From positions 1 to 35,794 of the forward strand of contig JASJEA010000016.1 of assembly GCA_030064935.1 (NCBI GenBank): DNA of 35,794 bases. Reading direction: 5' to 3'. Positions 1-8,770 of the stretch are shown piece after piece (position 1 is the stretch's first letter; each line of letters begins with the position of its first letter). A program made the position numbers and the translations under genes. Source of the stretch: Crocosphaera sp. Lineage in GTDB: Bacteria > Cyanobacteriota > Cyanobacteriia > Cyanobacteriales > Microcystaceae. The notes under the pieces are model-generated. The model made no database searches. It saw only the letters and a list, made by a program, of their open reading frames with translations, and was not told the origin of the DNA.

Positions 1-186
1 CCCAGTCAACATAAGTTTTCTGGTAAAAGAATTAAACGGGGTTTGTATCGGACAAAGGATAAACATTATTGTTCTAGCGATATTAATGGAAGTGCAAACA
101 TCTTGGTAAAAAGTAAACACAGACTCAATTTCGAGCGAGTGTCTAGAGGGTTTTTGGCTAACCCTTTAAGGATTTTTATCGCTTAA
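1..186 (+). pseudogene. tnpB: TnpB C-terminal fragment, IS200/IS605 family (cut by window edge)
   Basis: The frame opening at base 1 encodes about 61 residues up to TAA at 184-186. It contains the stretch SSDINGSANIL, matching the C-terminal RuvC-III part of TnpB (DxNGAxNI), whose Asp is the last catalytic acid of this RNA-guided nuclease family. The zinc ribbon that normally precedes this motif lies before the window, so whether the gene is intact cannot be judged. The stop is followed five bases later by a hairpin typical of the element's right end. In this family the 3' end of tnpB overlaps a guide (omega/re) RNA, so such an RNA may lie here. No tnpA is visible. Confidence 0.82.
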
Positions 187-190
187 GAAT

Positions 191-220
191 CCACTCGCCA
201 TAAGGGCAGTGGAGTGTCAA
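191..220 (+). mobile_element. IS200/IS605 right-end hairpin with TCAA
   Basis: Bases 191-212 form an 8-bp stem with one bulge (CCACT-C-GCC pairing with GGC-AGTGG, loop ATAAG). It is followed four bases later by TCAA at 217-220. IS608-like elements end in a subterminal hairpin followed by a cleavage tetranucleotide TCAA, so the element probably ends at 220. The hairpin and tetranucleotide are seen directly; the boundary is inferred from the family. Confidence 0.6.
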
Positions 221-225
221 GAGAT

Positions 226-312
226 ATGAAACAATATGAACGGTTTGGGATAGCTGGAAAGCGTCAAAGGTTTGTACAACAAATCCTCAATGAACTTAAC
301 TCTTTCGCTTAG
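226..312 (+). pseudogene. Short ORF or gene tail beside the IS right end
   Basis: ATG at 226 opens a 28-residue frame (MKQYERFGIAGKRQRFVQQI...) ending at TAG 310-312. It begins six bases after the presumed IS terminus. It could be the 3' remainder of a gene interrupted by the element or chance coding. I recognise no family and see no strong ribosome-binding site. Confidence 0.25.
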
Positions 313-342
313 AAAAAGTCAATAAGTAAGTGAAAAGCTTGC

Positions 343-362
343 TCAAATCTAGCTAGATTTGA
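343..362. promoter_or_regulatory. 20-bp perfect palindrome upstream of the CHAT gene
   Basis: TCAAATCTAGCTAGATTTGA is a perfect inverted repeat with no spacer. It sits about 130 bases before the ATG of the CHAT-TPR gene and overlaps a TTGACA-like hexamer at 359-364. No well-spaced -10 hexamer is obvious. It could be an operator for a dimeric regulator or a cruciform/hairpin. The rest of 187-492 shows no convincing gene. Confidence 0.5.
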
Positions 363-492
363 CAGGGTATAAAGAAGATAAAGAAGACATTAAATCTTTT
401 TCCGTAACTCTTTCTTATCCCCCTTGTATTTTCCTAGAATACTTGCTATAACTTGGGAACGACAGCATTTACCAGTGTTTTGTTTTCTATTT

Positions 493-3354
493 ATGGTTAA
501 TCAAAAGCCCGGAGTACCTAAGATATTCTCGAATCCATTAAAAAAACTATTGAGATGGCCATCGCTTATTAACTTCTTCTTACTATTTCTCATTTCCATC
601 GCAGTACCTCTATGGGTTTCCCAAGTTTCTTTATCAACTCCTATTATTCAAACTCAACACAATGTTTTAGAGTTAATAGAGCAAGCTAAACAACAATATC
701 AAGAAAAAAAGTTCTCTGAAGCAGCAATAATTTGGCAACAAATGGCTGATACTTTTGGGACAAAAGGAGATACACTCAATCAAGCTATGGCATTGAGTAA
801 TCTTTCTTTGACTTATCAACAATTAGGTCAATGGAATGAAGCAAAAACAACAATCAATCAAAGTATTTCTCTCTTAGAATCTATTGAAAATAGTCCGGTA
901 CAAGCTCGTATTTTAGCTGCTAGTTTAGATATTAAAGGACAATTACAATTATCATTAGGCGAAGCAGTTAATGCCCTAAATAATTGGCAAGAAGCGACTA
1001 AAATTTATAAAAATATTGGTAATCATAAAAAAGTTTTTCAAAGTAAAATTAATCAAGCTCAAGCTATGCAACAGTTAGGATTTTATCCGAGAGCTTGTCA
1101 AACATTAATAGAGACTTTAGATATTAAGACAAACAACTGTGAAATATCAGAAAATAATCTCGAAAATTTACCAGAGAAAATATCAATTTCTCAAAAAGTT
1201 TTAGGATTACGAAGCTTGGCTAATGTCTTGAGGGTAACTGGAAAAACTAAACAATCGCAACTGGTTTTATTAAAAAGTTTTCAATTAGCACAAACTGAAG
1301 ATAATCTTGAAGCTTTAGCGGCAATTTATCTTAGTTTAGGAAATACAGCCAGAGTGTTAGGATATCAAATAATAGCAAGAGAAAAACAACGACAGCCAAT
1401 CAATTCAAGGGATTCAATAACTTGTATTCCAAGTCAAAATTATCAAAAGAGTGAGGAATTTTATCAACAGGCGATCGCTTGCTATCATAAAGCCGCATCA
1501 GGAACATTATCCATTACTAAAATACAAGCACAACTCAATTCATTAAGTCTTTTCATACAAAGAGAAAAATGGAATCAAGTTCTAAAAATCGTCGAAAAAT
1601 TACAAACAGAGCTTATAGATAATGTTGATAATCAGATAATTTTATTACCTCCCAGTCGAGAAATTGTAACGGCTCAACTGAAATTGGCACAAAATTTTAT
1701 CTGTCTGCAAACTATTTTTAATTCCAATAATCCTCAACTGGTAACTCCAATTTTACAGTCTTGTCCAACTGTTAAAAAAACTCTCAATGTAAACGAAATC
1801 CAATCCTTATCCATTCCAACTTGGACAACCATTAATAAACTGATAGAAACAGCACTTAACCAAGCTCAAACCATAGGAGATAAACAAGGTGAAGCCAACG
1901 CTTTTGGTTATTTAGGGGCAACCTATCAAGGATTAGGAAATCTAACTAAAGCGAAACAGTTAACAGAATCTTCTTTGCAAAGACTTTCTGCCTTTGATAA
2001 TCCTGAGTTGGCCTATCTATGGCAATGGCAACTGGGAAGATTTTATCAACTTGAGAGCAAAAATCAAAAAGCGATCGCCTCTTATACCTTAGCCGTGGAG
2101 ATCCTCGAATCATTGCGACAGGATTTAGTAGTTACCAATGCTGACATTCAATATAACTTCCGAGATAGTGTAGAACCAGTCTATCGGGAATTGGTGGCGC
2201 AACTCTTGCAACCCTCAAATACAGGAAAAATCAGCCAAGAAAACCTCACAAAAGCCCGTAAAATCATAGAATCACTACAATTAGCCGAACTTAATAACTT
2301 CTTTCAGGAAGCTTGTATTGATGCTCAACCGCAACAAATTGACGAACTTGATCCCAATGCTGCGGTTATTTATTCTATTGTTTTACCCCAACACTTAGCC
2401 GTCATCTTATCCATACCTGGAAATCCCTTAAGTTATTATCAAACAAGCTTTAAAAACGCATCCCTAGAAGTTGAAGCCGTTTTTGATGACCTATTTGCCC
2501 AGTTAAACCCCTATATTTCTAGTCCTGAGCCCCTAAATCCCCATCAAAAACTATATGATTGGTTAATTCGTCCCTTAGAAACAGAATTAAAGGAAAATCA
2601 GATCAAAACCTTAGTCTTTGTCCATGATGGTATATTGCGGGGTGTTCCCATGGCAGCACTGCACGATGGCCAGCAATATTTGATAGAAAAGTATCATCTG
2701 GCTTTAACCCCTGGATTACAATTGTTGAGTCCAAAATCCCTTTCTTCCGACCAATTAACAACCCTAGCCGGTGGCTTAGCCGAAGCCCGTCAAGGTTTTT
2801 CAGCGTTACCTGGGGTGAAAGAAGAAGTCAAAGAGATTTCTGAGATAGTCTCAGCAGAAGTTTTGTTAGATCAGCAGTTTACCAGCGATCGCCTACAACA
2901 AGCAATTGAGTCAACATCTTTTCCTATTGTCCACTTAGCCACTCATGGACAGTTTTCTTCCCAAGTAGAAGATACATTTTTATTGACCTGGGATGAGCGG
3001 ATCAACGTTAAAAATTTAGACCAATTCTTACGAGAAAGAGAGGGTCAACAAAGGAGTCCCATTGAACTGTTAATTTTAAGTGCTTGTCAGACGGCAACAG
3101 GAGATAAACGAGCAGTGTTAGGATTAGCGGGGGTAGCAGTTCGTTCCGGTGCGCGGAGTACCTTAGCCACTCTTTGGTCGGTGCAAGATGATTCTACGGC
3201 CGATTTAATTGCCCAATTTTATAAGATTTTAAGTCAGTCAGGGATCAGTAAAGCAGAAGCACTACGTCAGGCACAACTATCCCTTTTGCGATCTCCTCAA
3301 TATCAACATCCTTTTTATTGGGCTCCATTTGTTTTAGTGGGAAATTGGCTCTGA
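493..3354 (+). CDS. CHAT-domain tetratricopeptide repeat protein (caspase-like peptidase)
   Basis: About 953 residues from ATG at 493. A longer frame opens at TTG 424, but the ATG places a hydrophobic segment (about residues 27-45) near the N-terminus, as expected for a signal anchor. The N-terminal half is helical with TPR-like repeats (for example around residues 60-200 and 440-540). The C-terminal third is a CHAT domain of the caspase/HetF-associated type. The catalytic His lies in LATHGQF (about residue 818) and the Cys in LSACQT (about residue 865), followed by the glycine-rich GLAGVAVRSGA segment. Both catalytic residues are present, so the peptidase looks intact. The TPRs probably bind a partner or substrate. 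Neighbours are a DUF928 gene downstream and a CHASE2/AAA protein on the other strand, a grouping seen elsewhere in cyanobacteria. Substrate unknown. Confidence 0.92.
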   Translation: MVNQKPGVPKIFSNPLKKLLRWPSLINFFLLFLISIAVPLWVSQVSLSTPIIQTQHNVLELIEQAKQQYQEKKFSEAAIIWQQMADTFGTKGDTLNQAMALSNLSLTYQQLGQWNEAKTTINQSISLLESIENSPVQARILAASLDIKGQLQLSLGEAVNALNNWQEATKIYKNIGNHKKVFQSKINQAQAMQQLGFYPRACQTLIETLDIKTNNCEISENNLENLPEKISISQKVLGLRSLANVLRVTGKTKQSQLVLLKSFQLAQTEDNLEALAAIYLSLGNTARVLGYQIIAREKQRQPINSRDSITCIPSQNYQKSEEFYQQAIACYHKAASGTLSITKIQAQLNSLSLFIQREKWNQVLKIVEKLQTELIDNVDNQIILLPPSREIVTAQLKLAQNFICLQTIFNSNNPQLVTPILQSCPTVKKTLNVNEIQSLSIPTWTTINKLIETALNQAQTIGDKQGEANAFGYLGATYQGLGNLTKAKQLTESSLQRLSAFDNPELAYLWQWQLGRFYQLESKNQKAIASYTLAVEILESLRQDLVVTNADIQYNFRDSVEPVYRELVAQLLQPSNTGKISQENLTKARKIIESLQLAELNNFFQEACIDAQPQQIDELDPNAAVIYSIVLPQHLAVILSIPGNPLSYYQTSFKNASLEVEAVFDDLFAQLNPYISSPEPLNPHQKLYDWLIRPLETELKENQIKTLVFVHDGILRGVPMAALHDGQQYLIEKYHLALTPGLQLLSPKSLSSDQLTTLAGGLAEARQGFSALPGVKEEVKEISEIVSAEVLLDQQFTSDRLQQAIESTSFPIVHLATHGQFSSQVEDTFLLTWDERINVKNLDQFLREREGQQRSPIELLILSACQTATGDKRAVLGLAGVAVRSGARSTLATLWSVQDDSTADLIAQFYKILSQSGISKAEALRQAQLSLLRSPQYQHPFYWAPFVLVGNWL

Positions 3355-3510
3355 ACTATCCCAACTAAAAAATCAGGTTTATTTTAGGTAACAAAGTCAG
3401 GGCATAGTTTCGGTCAATTAAAACAAAAATAGGATTAAATCAGGTTTTTCAAAATCAAGGTTAACAACTCAATTAATTCAGTACAATTAAGTTAGCTAAC
3501 CCTGCAACGT

Positions 3511-3538
3511 GAGTTCGGTGTTAGGAGTTCGGAGTTAT
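3511..3538. repeat. Degenerate heptanucleotide tandem repeat (4 units)
   Basis: Four consecutive 7-mers: GAGTTCG, GTGTTAG, GAGTTCG, GAGTTAT. This is the period typical of cyanobacterial short tandemly repeated sequences, as in the longer array at 12139-12271, but with a different unit. Confidence 0.6.
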
Positions 3539-3623
3539 GATTTTTTAGAGGAGACAATGAGGGTTTGAGGCGGCTGATTTGAGTGAGTTGTCTACAAATT
3601 TCCTTAGATCGAACTCAAGTCTG
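3532..3623 (+). repeat. Dispersed intergenic repeat, copy A
   Basis: From the shared core GACAATGAGGGTTT at 3553, 57 of 71 bases match 28652-28722 without gaps (hand count). The match weakly extends upstream to GAGTTATG at 3532/28631 at the same spacing. Both copies lie on the + strand between + strand genes and upstream of a gene for a small exported protein. Neither copy encodes a recognisable protein. Confidence 0.7.
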
Positions 3624-3708
3624 CAAGAAGCCCTGCACTATAAGCTTACGTCGCTGTCGGGTAGTTCACCTCATTCACTTGACCTTGGAATTTAGGAAAA
3701 TAATCAAG

Positions 3709-4458
3709 ATGCTAAATAACTACAAGTTGCTCAATCTCATAACCCTAAGTTTATTACTTTTAAATCCTTCGGTAATCCTCACTGAACCCATTAACAACCC
3801 ATCTACTACAAATGATAGAACCTTGATTAGAGTATTGTTTAAGCCACCACCAGATGATAAAAAGCCAGACCAAACAAGAGGTGCTGGCTCGCGTCACGAT
3901 GGACAATGTTCCATAGATACCCCCTCGGAAAATCGAGCTAACACCTCATCCCATCAACCTGATATTATCCCCCTCATCCCTTCATCTAACTTTGGATTAA
4001 CCACAGCAGAACGCCCCATTTTCTGGATTAATTTACCAGAAACCTCTGCCCAACAAGTGGTTTTGAGTATTAAAACAGAAGGTAAAACCCATCATTCTCA
4101 AACCCTTATTTCCATCACCGAAAAGTCTGGTTTGATAGCCCTTCAACCTTCCCCGGACTCCCCTCCCTTAGAAGTGGGGAAAGTCTATCAATGGGCAGCC
4201 GTTTTGGTCTGTGGAGAACGCCCAAGTCCTAATGATCCAGCGATCTCTGCTTGGGTTCATCGTGTCCCCTTATCTAAACCCAGAAATATAAGTACACCTT
4301 TAGAACAAGCCGCTTGGTATGGAGAACAAGGAATTTGGTATGATGCACTCACCTCTCTGGTTCAAGTCAAGCGATCGCAACCTAATAATGAAAACTTAAT
4401 TAACATCTGGGCTGAGTTTCTTGAGTCGGCAGGACTTCAAGCAACCTCTTTTCAATAA
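3709..4458 (+). CDS. DUF928 domain exported protein
   Basis: About 249 residues from ATG 3709. The frame is open back to 3583, but that extension runs through repeat DNA and would bury the signal peptide; from 3709 the protein begins with a basic start and a leucine-rich hydrophobic core (residues about 7-22). The body has the pattern of the cyanobacterial DUF928 family: a Pro/Asp-rich linker, RGAGSR, a Cys, a central IPSSNFGLTTAERPIFW segment and the C-terminal part EVGKVYQWAAVLVCGERPS. The function of DUF928 is unknown; members commonly lie near CHAT-TPR and CHASE2 genes, as here. Its last 59 bases overlap the end of the convergent CHASE2/AAA gene. Confidence 0.85.
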   Translation: MLNNYKLLNLITLSLLLLNPSVILTEPINNPSTTNDRTLIRVLFKPPPDDKKPDQTRGAGSRHDGQCSIDTPSENRANTSSHQPDIIPLIPSSNFGLTTAERPIFWINLPETSAQQVVLSIKTEGKTHHSQTLISITEKSGLIALQPSPDSPPLEVGKVYQWAAVLVCGERPSPNDPAISAWVHRVPLSKPRNISTPLEQAAWYGEQGIWYDALTSLVQVKRSQPNNENLINIWAEFLESAGLQATSFQ

Positions 4459-7156
4459 ATGCCTTATTGTCCTTACTTTCTGACTGTTTTAGGTATTCAA
4501 TAGCAATACACCCAGTGGCCGGATCATCTTGATAGGTTTCTAACAACAAAGCCAATGTTAGTGCAAATTTTAGTTTCTCTTGTTGCTGATACCCAATCAT
4601 CACTAGGACGAATCCTGCCGCAACAAATGCCAATAAAGCAGGAATGAACGGCAACCACCAACCGAAGATAAAGGCGAAATAACATCCCCCGAAAAGAAGA
4701 CTAATCACCACAAGCCAAATCAAAGTTATCCCTCTCATCGATTGAAACCACCAGCTTATGACTGCCCCTATCAAGGCAATCACGCTTATCCATAGCCATT
4801 CTATCGGCTCAGACCAAACTCGGAGCAGGGCTCTTCCATCAAGGGCAGAACTGAGGATGTTACTAGCAATATTGGCATGAAGCACAATCCCTGGCATCAT
4901 CGATCCTTTATAGCTGTAAGGAGTATAAAATAAATCATTCATACTTTCGGCGGTTGTACCAAGAAACACAAGGCGATTGCGTAAACTCTTGGGAGGTATT
5001 TGATTATTCAAGAGATCCCTTAAGGAGAAAGTCAAAAAATCGGCCTGAGTTCCCCGAAAATTCAACAAAACCTGATAACCGCCAGAATCAGTGCGGATAT
5101 AACCCCCATCATTGTCTTTAAATCGCTGAAAAACGGCTTTTCCTAAACGCACTCTTTGGCCATTTTCTAAAATTTCTAGGGTTATTCCTTCTTTTTCAAG
5201 ATAATTTAAGGCCAACATAACCCCTAAACTGTAGCGTACTTCATCTTCGCAGAGCACGACCGATAATAAAGCACGTCTTACCTTGCCATCGGTATCTAGC
5301 ACTTGATCGGCAAATCCCACTTGTCCCAGTTGACTCAATACAGGAGAGGGTTTAACTTGATTGCCAATGACTTTCTCAATGCCAAATAGGTTGGAGGTTG
5401 ATTGAAATACCTTGACCAAATCAGTATGGCCTGGTTCTACCGATAAATCTCGATAAATATCAAGTCCAATAGCTTGAGGGTTTTGGGCTTTAATTTTCGT
5501 AATTGCCTCAGCTAAAATACCATCTGGAATCAAGCCTTGTTTGGCCTCTCTCAAGTCTGTCTCATCAATAGTAATAATAGCAATCCGAGAATCGGGTGCT
5601 TCTAAAGGGCGTAAACGGAAGAATAGATCGAGTAGATTCCATTCTAATCCTTGCAATAGTCCACTGAAGCGCAACAACAGAATCATTCCGGTGACACTCA
5701 AGGCTGTTAGGGGTATCCATGCCCTGCCAATTCGTCGTTTTTGTACTTTTTGTTTGGCCTGTGCTCTAGCTGATGCTAATAGTTGACTAGCTTTTTCCGT
5801 CGTTTCTAGTAACGTTTTGGTTTTTTGCCGAGCTAATTCTTGACTAGCCACTAAAAATTGATAGTCTACATCGCTGAGGCTTTTTCCTAAAGCCCAAGTT
5901 AGGGCATTTTGTAATTCTAGTCCCTGTAATAAACAAGATTCATTCTTTTTTTTTGAGGCAATCCAAGCATTTACCGCAGCAGAATAGGGACGCAACTTTT
6001 CTAAGTTTTTTTCAACCCAAGTGATGTCAAAAATAGTTTTATAAATCATATTATAAACCTCAATTTGTCCTTGTTTTTCCACAACTAATCCTGACAGTCG
6101 TAACTCCATTTGTTCTGAACTACCATCAGAGCAAATTGTCCCTTGTTCTAAAATTTTCTTATACAGTCCTAACAGTTGTACTGCCTTTTGCTCATTGCGC
6201 AGAATTCTATCTCGAATGGTTCTTAAATGTTCAGGTTCATCTTTTACTTCCCAATTCTCTAGAATATGAGAACGTACCACTTGCTCTATAAATTTTATAT
6301 TTTCTTCTTGCAAACTTATACTACTAGATGTTGGCCATTTTTTAGTCTCTATAGTCTGCTGTTGAGTTTCTATACTCTGCATTACTAACTGACAAAGTTT
6401 TTGTGTCAAAAAGGGTTGCCCACCCGTCCATTCTAAGATATCTTTGATGATGGTTTCAGGATGATCAATCTTTGCTCTTAACCCCTCAATTAAGGGTTTA
6501 ACTTCATCAAATTGAAATCCTTGTAATTGAATGCCTTGACCAATATTAAAAGGCGTTTGCGTTTTGTCTTCAATTAAATCTGAGGGGGTAGCGACTCCCA
6601 ACAGCGTAAAAGTTAACCTTTGATAGTCAACATGGGTATCCCGTTGGTCATAACAATAAAGAATTAGTCCAAAAAAATCATCGAGAGAAAAATTTTGACT
6701 AAGAACTCGATCAATTTCATCAACGAAAATAACAATTTTTTGTTTGATTTCAACTAAGAGTATTTCTTTAATAAATAAGCTTAAAAGCTGTACAGGAGAG
6801 AACAAATCTCGTCGTTCTCGCCACCAACTTCGCCATTGAATTTTTGAGGTCAAATCAGAACTACTTACCAAAGATTGAACCATACCTGCATACCATTTTT
6901 CAGGGGTTACATCTTGGGTTCCCATTCCTGTTAAATCAATAAAAACACAGACTGTCCCTTCTGTTTGCAGTCGTTGCATCGTTCGCACCCGCAAACTAGA
7001 TTTTCCCATTTGCCGGGAGTTAAGTACATAACAAAATTGTCCTGCTTTTAAAGCTTGATAGAAGTCTAAATCAGCTTGTCGTGTTACATAGCTAGGTGCA
7101 TGACTATCGAGACTTCCTCCAACTTGATATTCATAAGTTGACTTAGTTTCAGTCAT
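4400..7156 (-). CDS. AAA-like ATPase fused to a CHASE2 sensor domain
   Basis: 918 residues. The N-terminal part is an AAA-like (AAA_35 type) NTPase domain, with Walker A NSRQMGKSS at residues 46-54 and Walker B IVIFVDEID at 141-149. A linker of about 200 residues leads to a membrane segment near 480-505. A CHASE2 domain follows (about 505-740, with IAIITIDETDL and AIGLDIYRD), then three closely spaced C-terminal membrane helices (about 770-860) and a short cytoplasmic tail. CHASE2 is an extracytoplasmic sensor domain usually attached to kinases, cyclases or, in cyanobacteria, AAA-like domains. Here it probably passes an outside signal to the NTPase. The gene is the last of a run of five same-strand genes (209-base gap from the previous one) and overlaps the DUF928 gene tail-to-tail. 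Confidence 0.9.
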   Translation of the reverse strand: MTETKSTYEYQVGGSLDSHAPSYVTRQADLDFYQALKAGQFCYVLNSRQMGKSSLRVRTMQRLQTEGTVCVFIDLTGMGTQDVTPEKWYAGMVQSLVSSSDLTSKIQWRSWWRERRDLFSPVQLLSLFIKEILLVEIKQKIVIFVDEIDRVLSQNFSLDDFFGLILYCYDQRDTHVDYQRLTFTLLGVATPSDLIEDKTQTPFNIGQGIQLQGFQFDEVKPLIEGLRAKIDHPETIIKDILEWTGGQPFLTQKLCQLVMQSIETQQQTIETKKWPTSSSISLQEENIKFIEQVVRSHILENWEVKDEPEHLRTIRDRILRNEQKAVQLLGLYKKILEQGTICSDGSSEQMELRLSGLVVEKQGQIEVYNMIYKTIFDITWVEKNLEKLRPYSAAVNAWIASKKKNESCLLQGLELQNALTWALGKSLSDVDYQFLVASQELARQKTKTLLETTEKASQLLASARAQAKQKVQKRRIGRAWIPLTALSVTGMILLLRFSGLLQGLEWNLLDLFFRLRPLEAPDSRIAIITIDETDLREAKQGLIPDGILAEAITKIKAQNPQAIGLDIYRDLSVEPGHTDLVKVFQSTSNLFGIEKVIGNQVKPSPVLSQLGQVGFADQVLDTDGKVRRALLSVVLCEDEVRYSLGVMLALNYLEKEGITLEILENGQRVRLGKAVFQRFKDNDGGYIRTDSGGYQVLLNFRGTQADFLTFSLRDLLNNQIPPKSLRNRLVFLGTTAESMNDLFYTPYSYKGSMMPGIVLHANIASNILSSALDGRALLRVWSEPIEWLWISVIALIGAVISWWFQSMRGITLIWLVVISLLFGGCYFAFIFGWWLPFIPALLAFVAAGFVLVMIGYQQQEKLKFALTLALLLETYQDDPATGCIAIEYLKQSESKDNKAFIEKRLLEVLPTQETQPRC

Positions 7157-7365
7157 AAATACTAGGGTTAATTGTTTTTGTTGAGGGATAAACCAGATGT
7201 GTTAATCACTCTATTTTAGCTGTTAAGGGCACTTATTGACCTTGCCAACTGATTTTTACCTTGTTTTTCAACAATCACCTGATATTAACCAATTTACCTA
7301 ATTCTGTGTTTAATCCTGGCTTTTGCCAATTGAAAAGCAGACTGTTTAGGTTTGTCTTGGTTCGA

Positions 7366-8709
7366 TCAAGCAGCAGACAAAACACGACTAAAATACTCAC
7401 GATACAAATTACATCTAGGGATGACCTGATTATTTTTGCGCTGCACTAGCCCCATACTATGCAACTTATAAATCTGCATAGAATCTAATTCTACTGGTTC
7501 TGGTGATCTGACAACCTTTTGCAACGCCTGAGCCAATTCTGGTATTTGTTGCAGAACCTCTAATTGTCTCCGTAGATGATTACTATAAATTCCTGCTTCA
7601 GTTGAAGCCTCATTTAGTAGTTGTTCTAGGGTAATTTTCCCGGAGCTTACCTCATACAGAGCCAACCGCACTAGAGAAGGATGTCCCCCCACCATCCCCA
7701 TCAATTCCTCTATTTGGGACTGATTCCACTTCAATTGATGAAGATGCGCTAATTTTGTAACTTGCTGTGAATCAAATTCTAGCAACTCTATGGGAACCCC
7801 TGCATTAAAGGGGGATTGATTCATATCCAAGGGAATATAACATTCCGTTGAGTGAGCCATGACAAGTCTTAGTTGTTTCCATTGTTGAGAAATCTTCCCC
7901 TTTTCATGCCAACTTCGCACCATTCCTAAAAAATCCTCAATCACTTGAGTTTGGGAAAAAAGCAAATCTACTTCATCTAAGGCTAAGACTAAAGGACAAT
8001 CTATGGCGGGTAATATATACTCTTCAAAGTAAACTGTACAGTTATCATTACTGCCTAAAATCTCTGTATCCCAATACTCACTTAATTGATTTTCTAATTT
8101 TAATTGTCGCCCCACCATCAAACAAAGCCAGCGCAAGAACTTATCTAAATTTGTGACAATGGAGCGCTCGACACTACCAAAATCCAAGTAAGCTGTTTTG
8201 TAATTTTGAGACTGGGAATGATTTAGTATCCTGCTCATCAATGAGGTTTTTCCCATCAGTTTTGGGGCTTTAATACGAATAAGAGAACCCTGCTTCTTGA
8301 TCGCATCGTAACACAGAGATTCGATGCCGTTTCGCTTGACATAGAAGCTCGAATCTAGGGGCACTGATCCCTCTGGAAAGGGAATTTCTTTGACCAACAC
8401 CGAAGCAGCTTGTAGAGGCTTTTGACTCTTTGATGCTCTCTTAAGAGGTTCGCGAAGATTCTTCTTACTAACTTTTTCTCCTAAGATATTTGATAGTTTC
8501 TTCCATAGCTTATTACCCACGTCTTTATTGAGGTAGTCAACCGTATAGCCAGCCTTTTGTGCCATTTCTTCATAAGTTTTTCCTTCCCAAGATCCCTGAA
8601 GCACTATCATCTCAACATCACTCAGGTATTTCCCCATCTTTTTGAAGACGAGTTGCTCAGCCACTTGTTTGGCCTCTGTCCAATTTAATTCCGAGTCTAA
8701 GTTCATCAC
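7366..8709 (-). CDS. HTH (vMAP-N0-like) plus AAA-like ATPase
   Basis: 447 residues; GTG at 8709 or ATG at 8706, with an AAGGAA ribosome-binding site upstream. Residues 1-90 resemble the N-terminal helix-turn-helix domain of vWA-MoxR-associated proteins (YLSDVEMIVLQGSWEGKTYE, then EEMAQKAGYTVDYLNKDV). An AAA-like (AAA_35) NTPase follows, with Walker A APKLMGKTS at about 148-156 and Walker B LVLALDEVD at 240-248, then a C-terminal winged-helix-like region. No membrane segment is visible, so the protein is probably cytosolic. It is related to the NTPase part of the next gene. It lies 61 bases downstream of the mcp gene on the same strand. vMAP-type proteins have been proposed to act in NTP-dependent conflict systems; the role here is inference. 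Confidence 0.82.
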   Translation of the reverse strand: MMNLDSELNWTEAKQVAEQLVFKKMGKYLSDVEMIVLQGSWEGKTYEEMAQKAGYTVDYLNKDVGNKLWKKLSNILGEKVSKKNLREPLKRASKSQKPLQAASVLVKEIPFPEGSVPLDSSFYVKRNGIESLCYDAIKKQGSLIRIKAPKLMGKTSLMSRILNHSQSQNYKTAYLDFGSVERSIVTNLDKFLRWLCLMVGRQLKLENQLSEYWDTEILGSNDNCTVYFEEYILPAIDCPLVLALDEVDLLFSQTQVIEDFLGMVRSWHEKGKISQQWKQLRLVMAHSTECYIPLDMNQSPFNAGVPIELLEFDSQQVTKLAHLHQLKWNQSQIEELMGMVGGHPSLVRLALYEVSSGKITLEQLLNEASTEAGIYSNHLRRQLEVLQQIPELAQALQKVVRSPEPVELDSMQIYKLHSMGLVQRKNNQVIPRCNLYREYFSRVLSAA

Positions 8710-8770
8710 ATCGTAGTTCCTTTTACTAGCTCACCAATTATAAGATTGATCAGATTCAATATTTTTAGCT

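Larger units (their letters stand above)
3355..3708. other. Intergenic region with a short STRR and one copy of a dispersed repeat
   Basis: No gene is supported here. Bases 3511-3538 are four degenerate heptamers (GAGTTCG, GTGTTAG, GAGTTCG, GAGTTAT). From about 3532 to 3623 lies a sequence found again at 28631-28722. Bases 3627-3670 (AGAAGCC ... GGTAGTTCAC) resemble the right end of the IS200/IS605 remnant near 25505. Any promoter for the DUF928 gene must lie in this repeat-rich stretch. Confidence 0.6.

Noticed and set aside
424-492. TTG start of the CHAT-TPR protein
   Set aside because: The extension has no supporting features and ATG at 493 gives a normal signal anchor.
3583-3708. N-terminal extension of the DUF928 protein
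   Set aside because: It runs through a dispersed repeat and would hide the signal peptide that starts at 3709.
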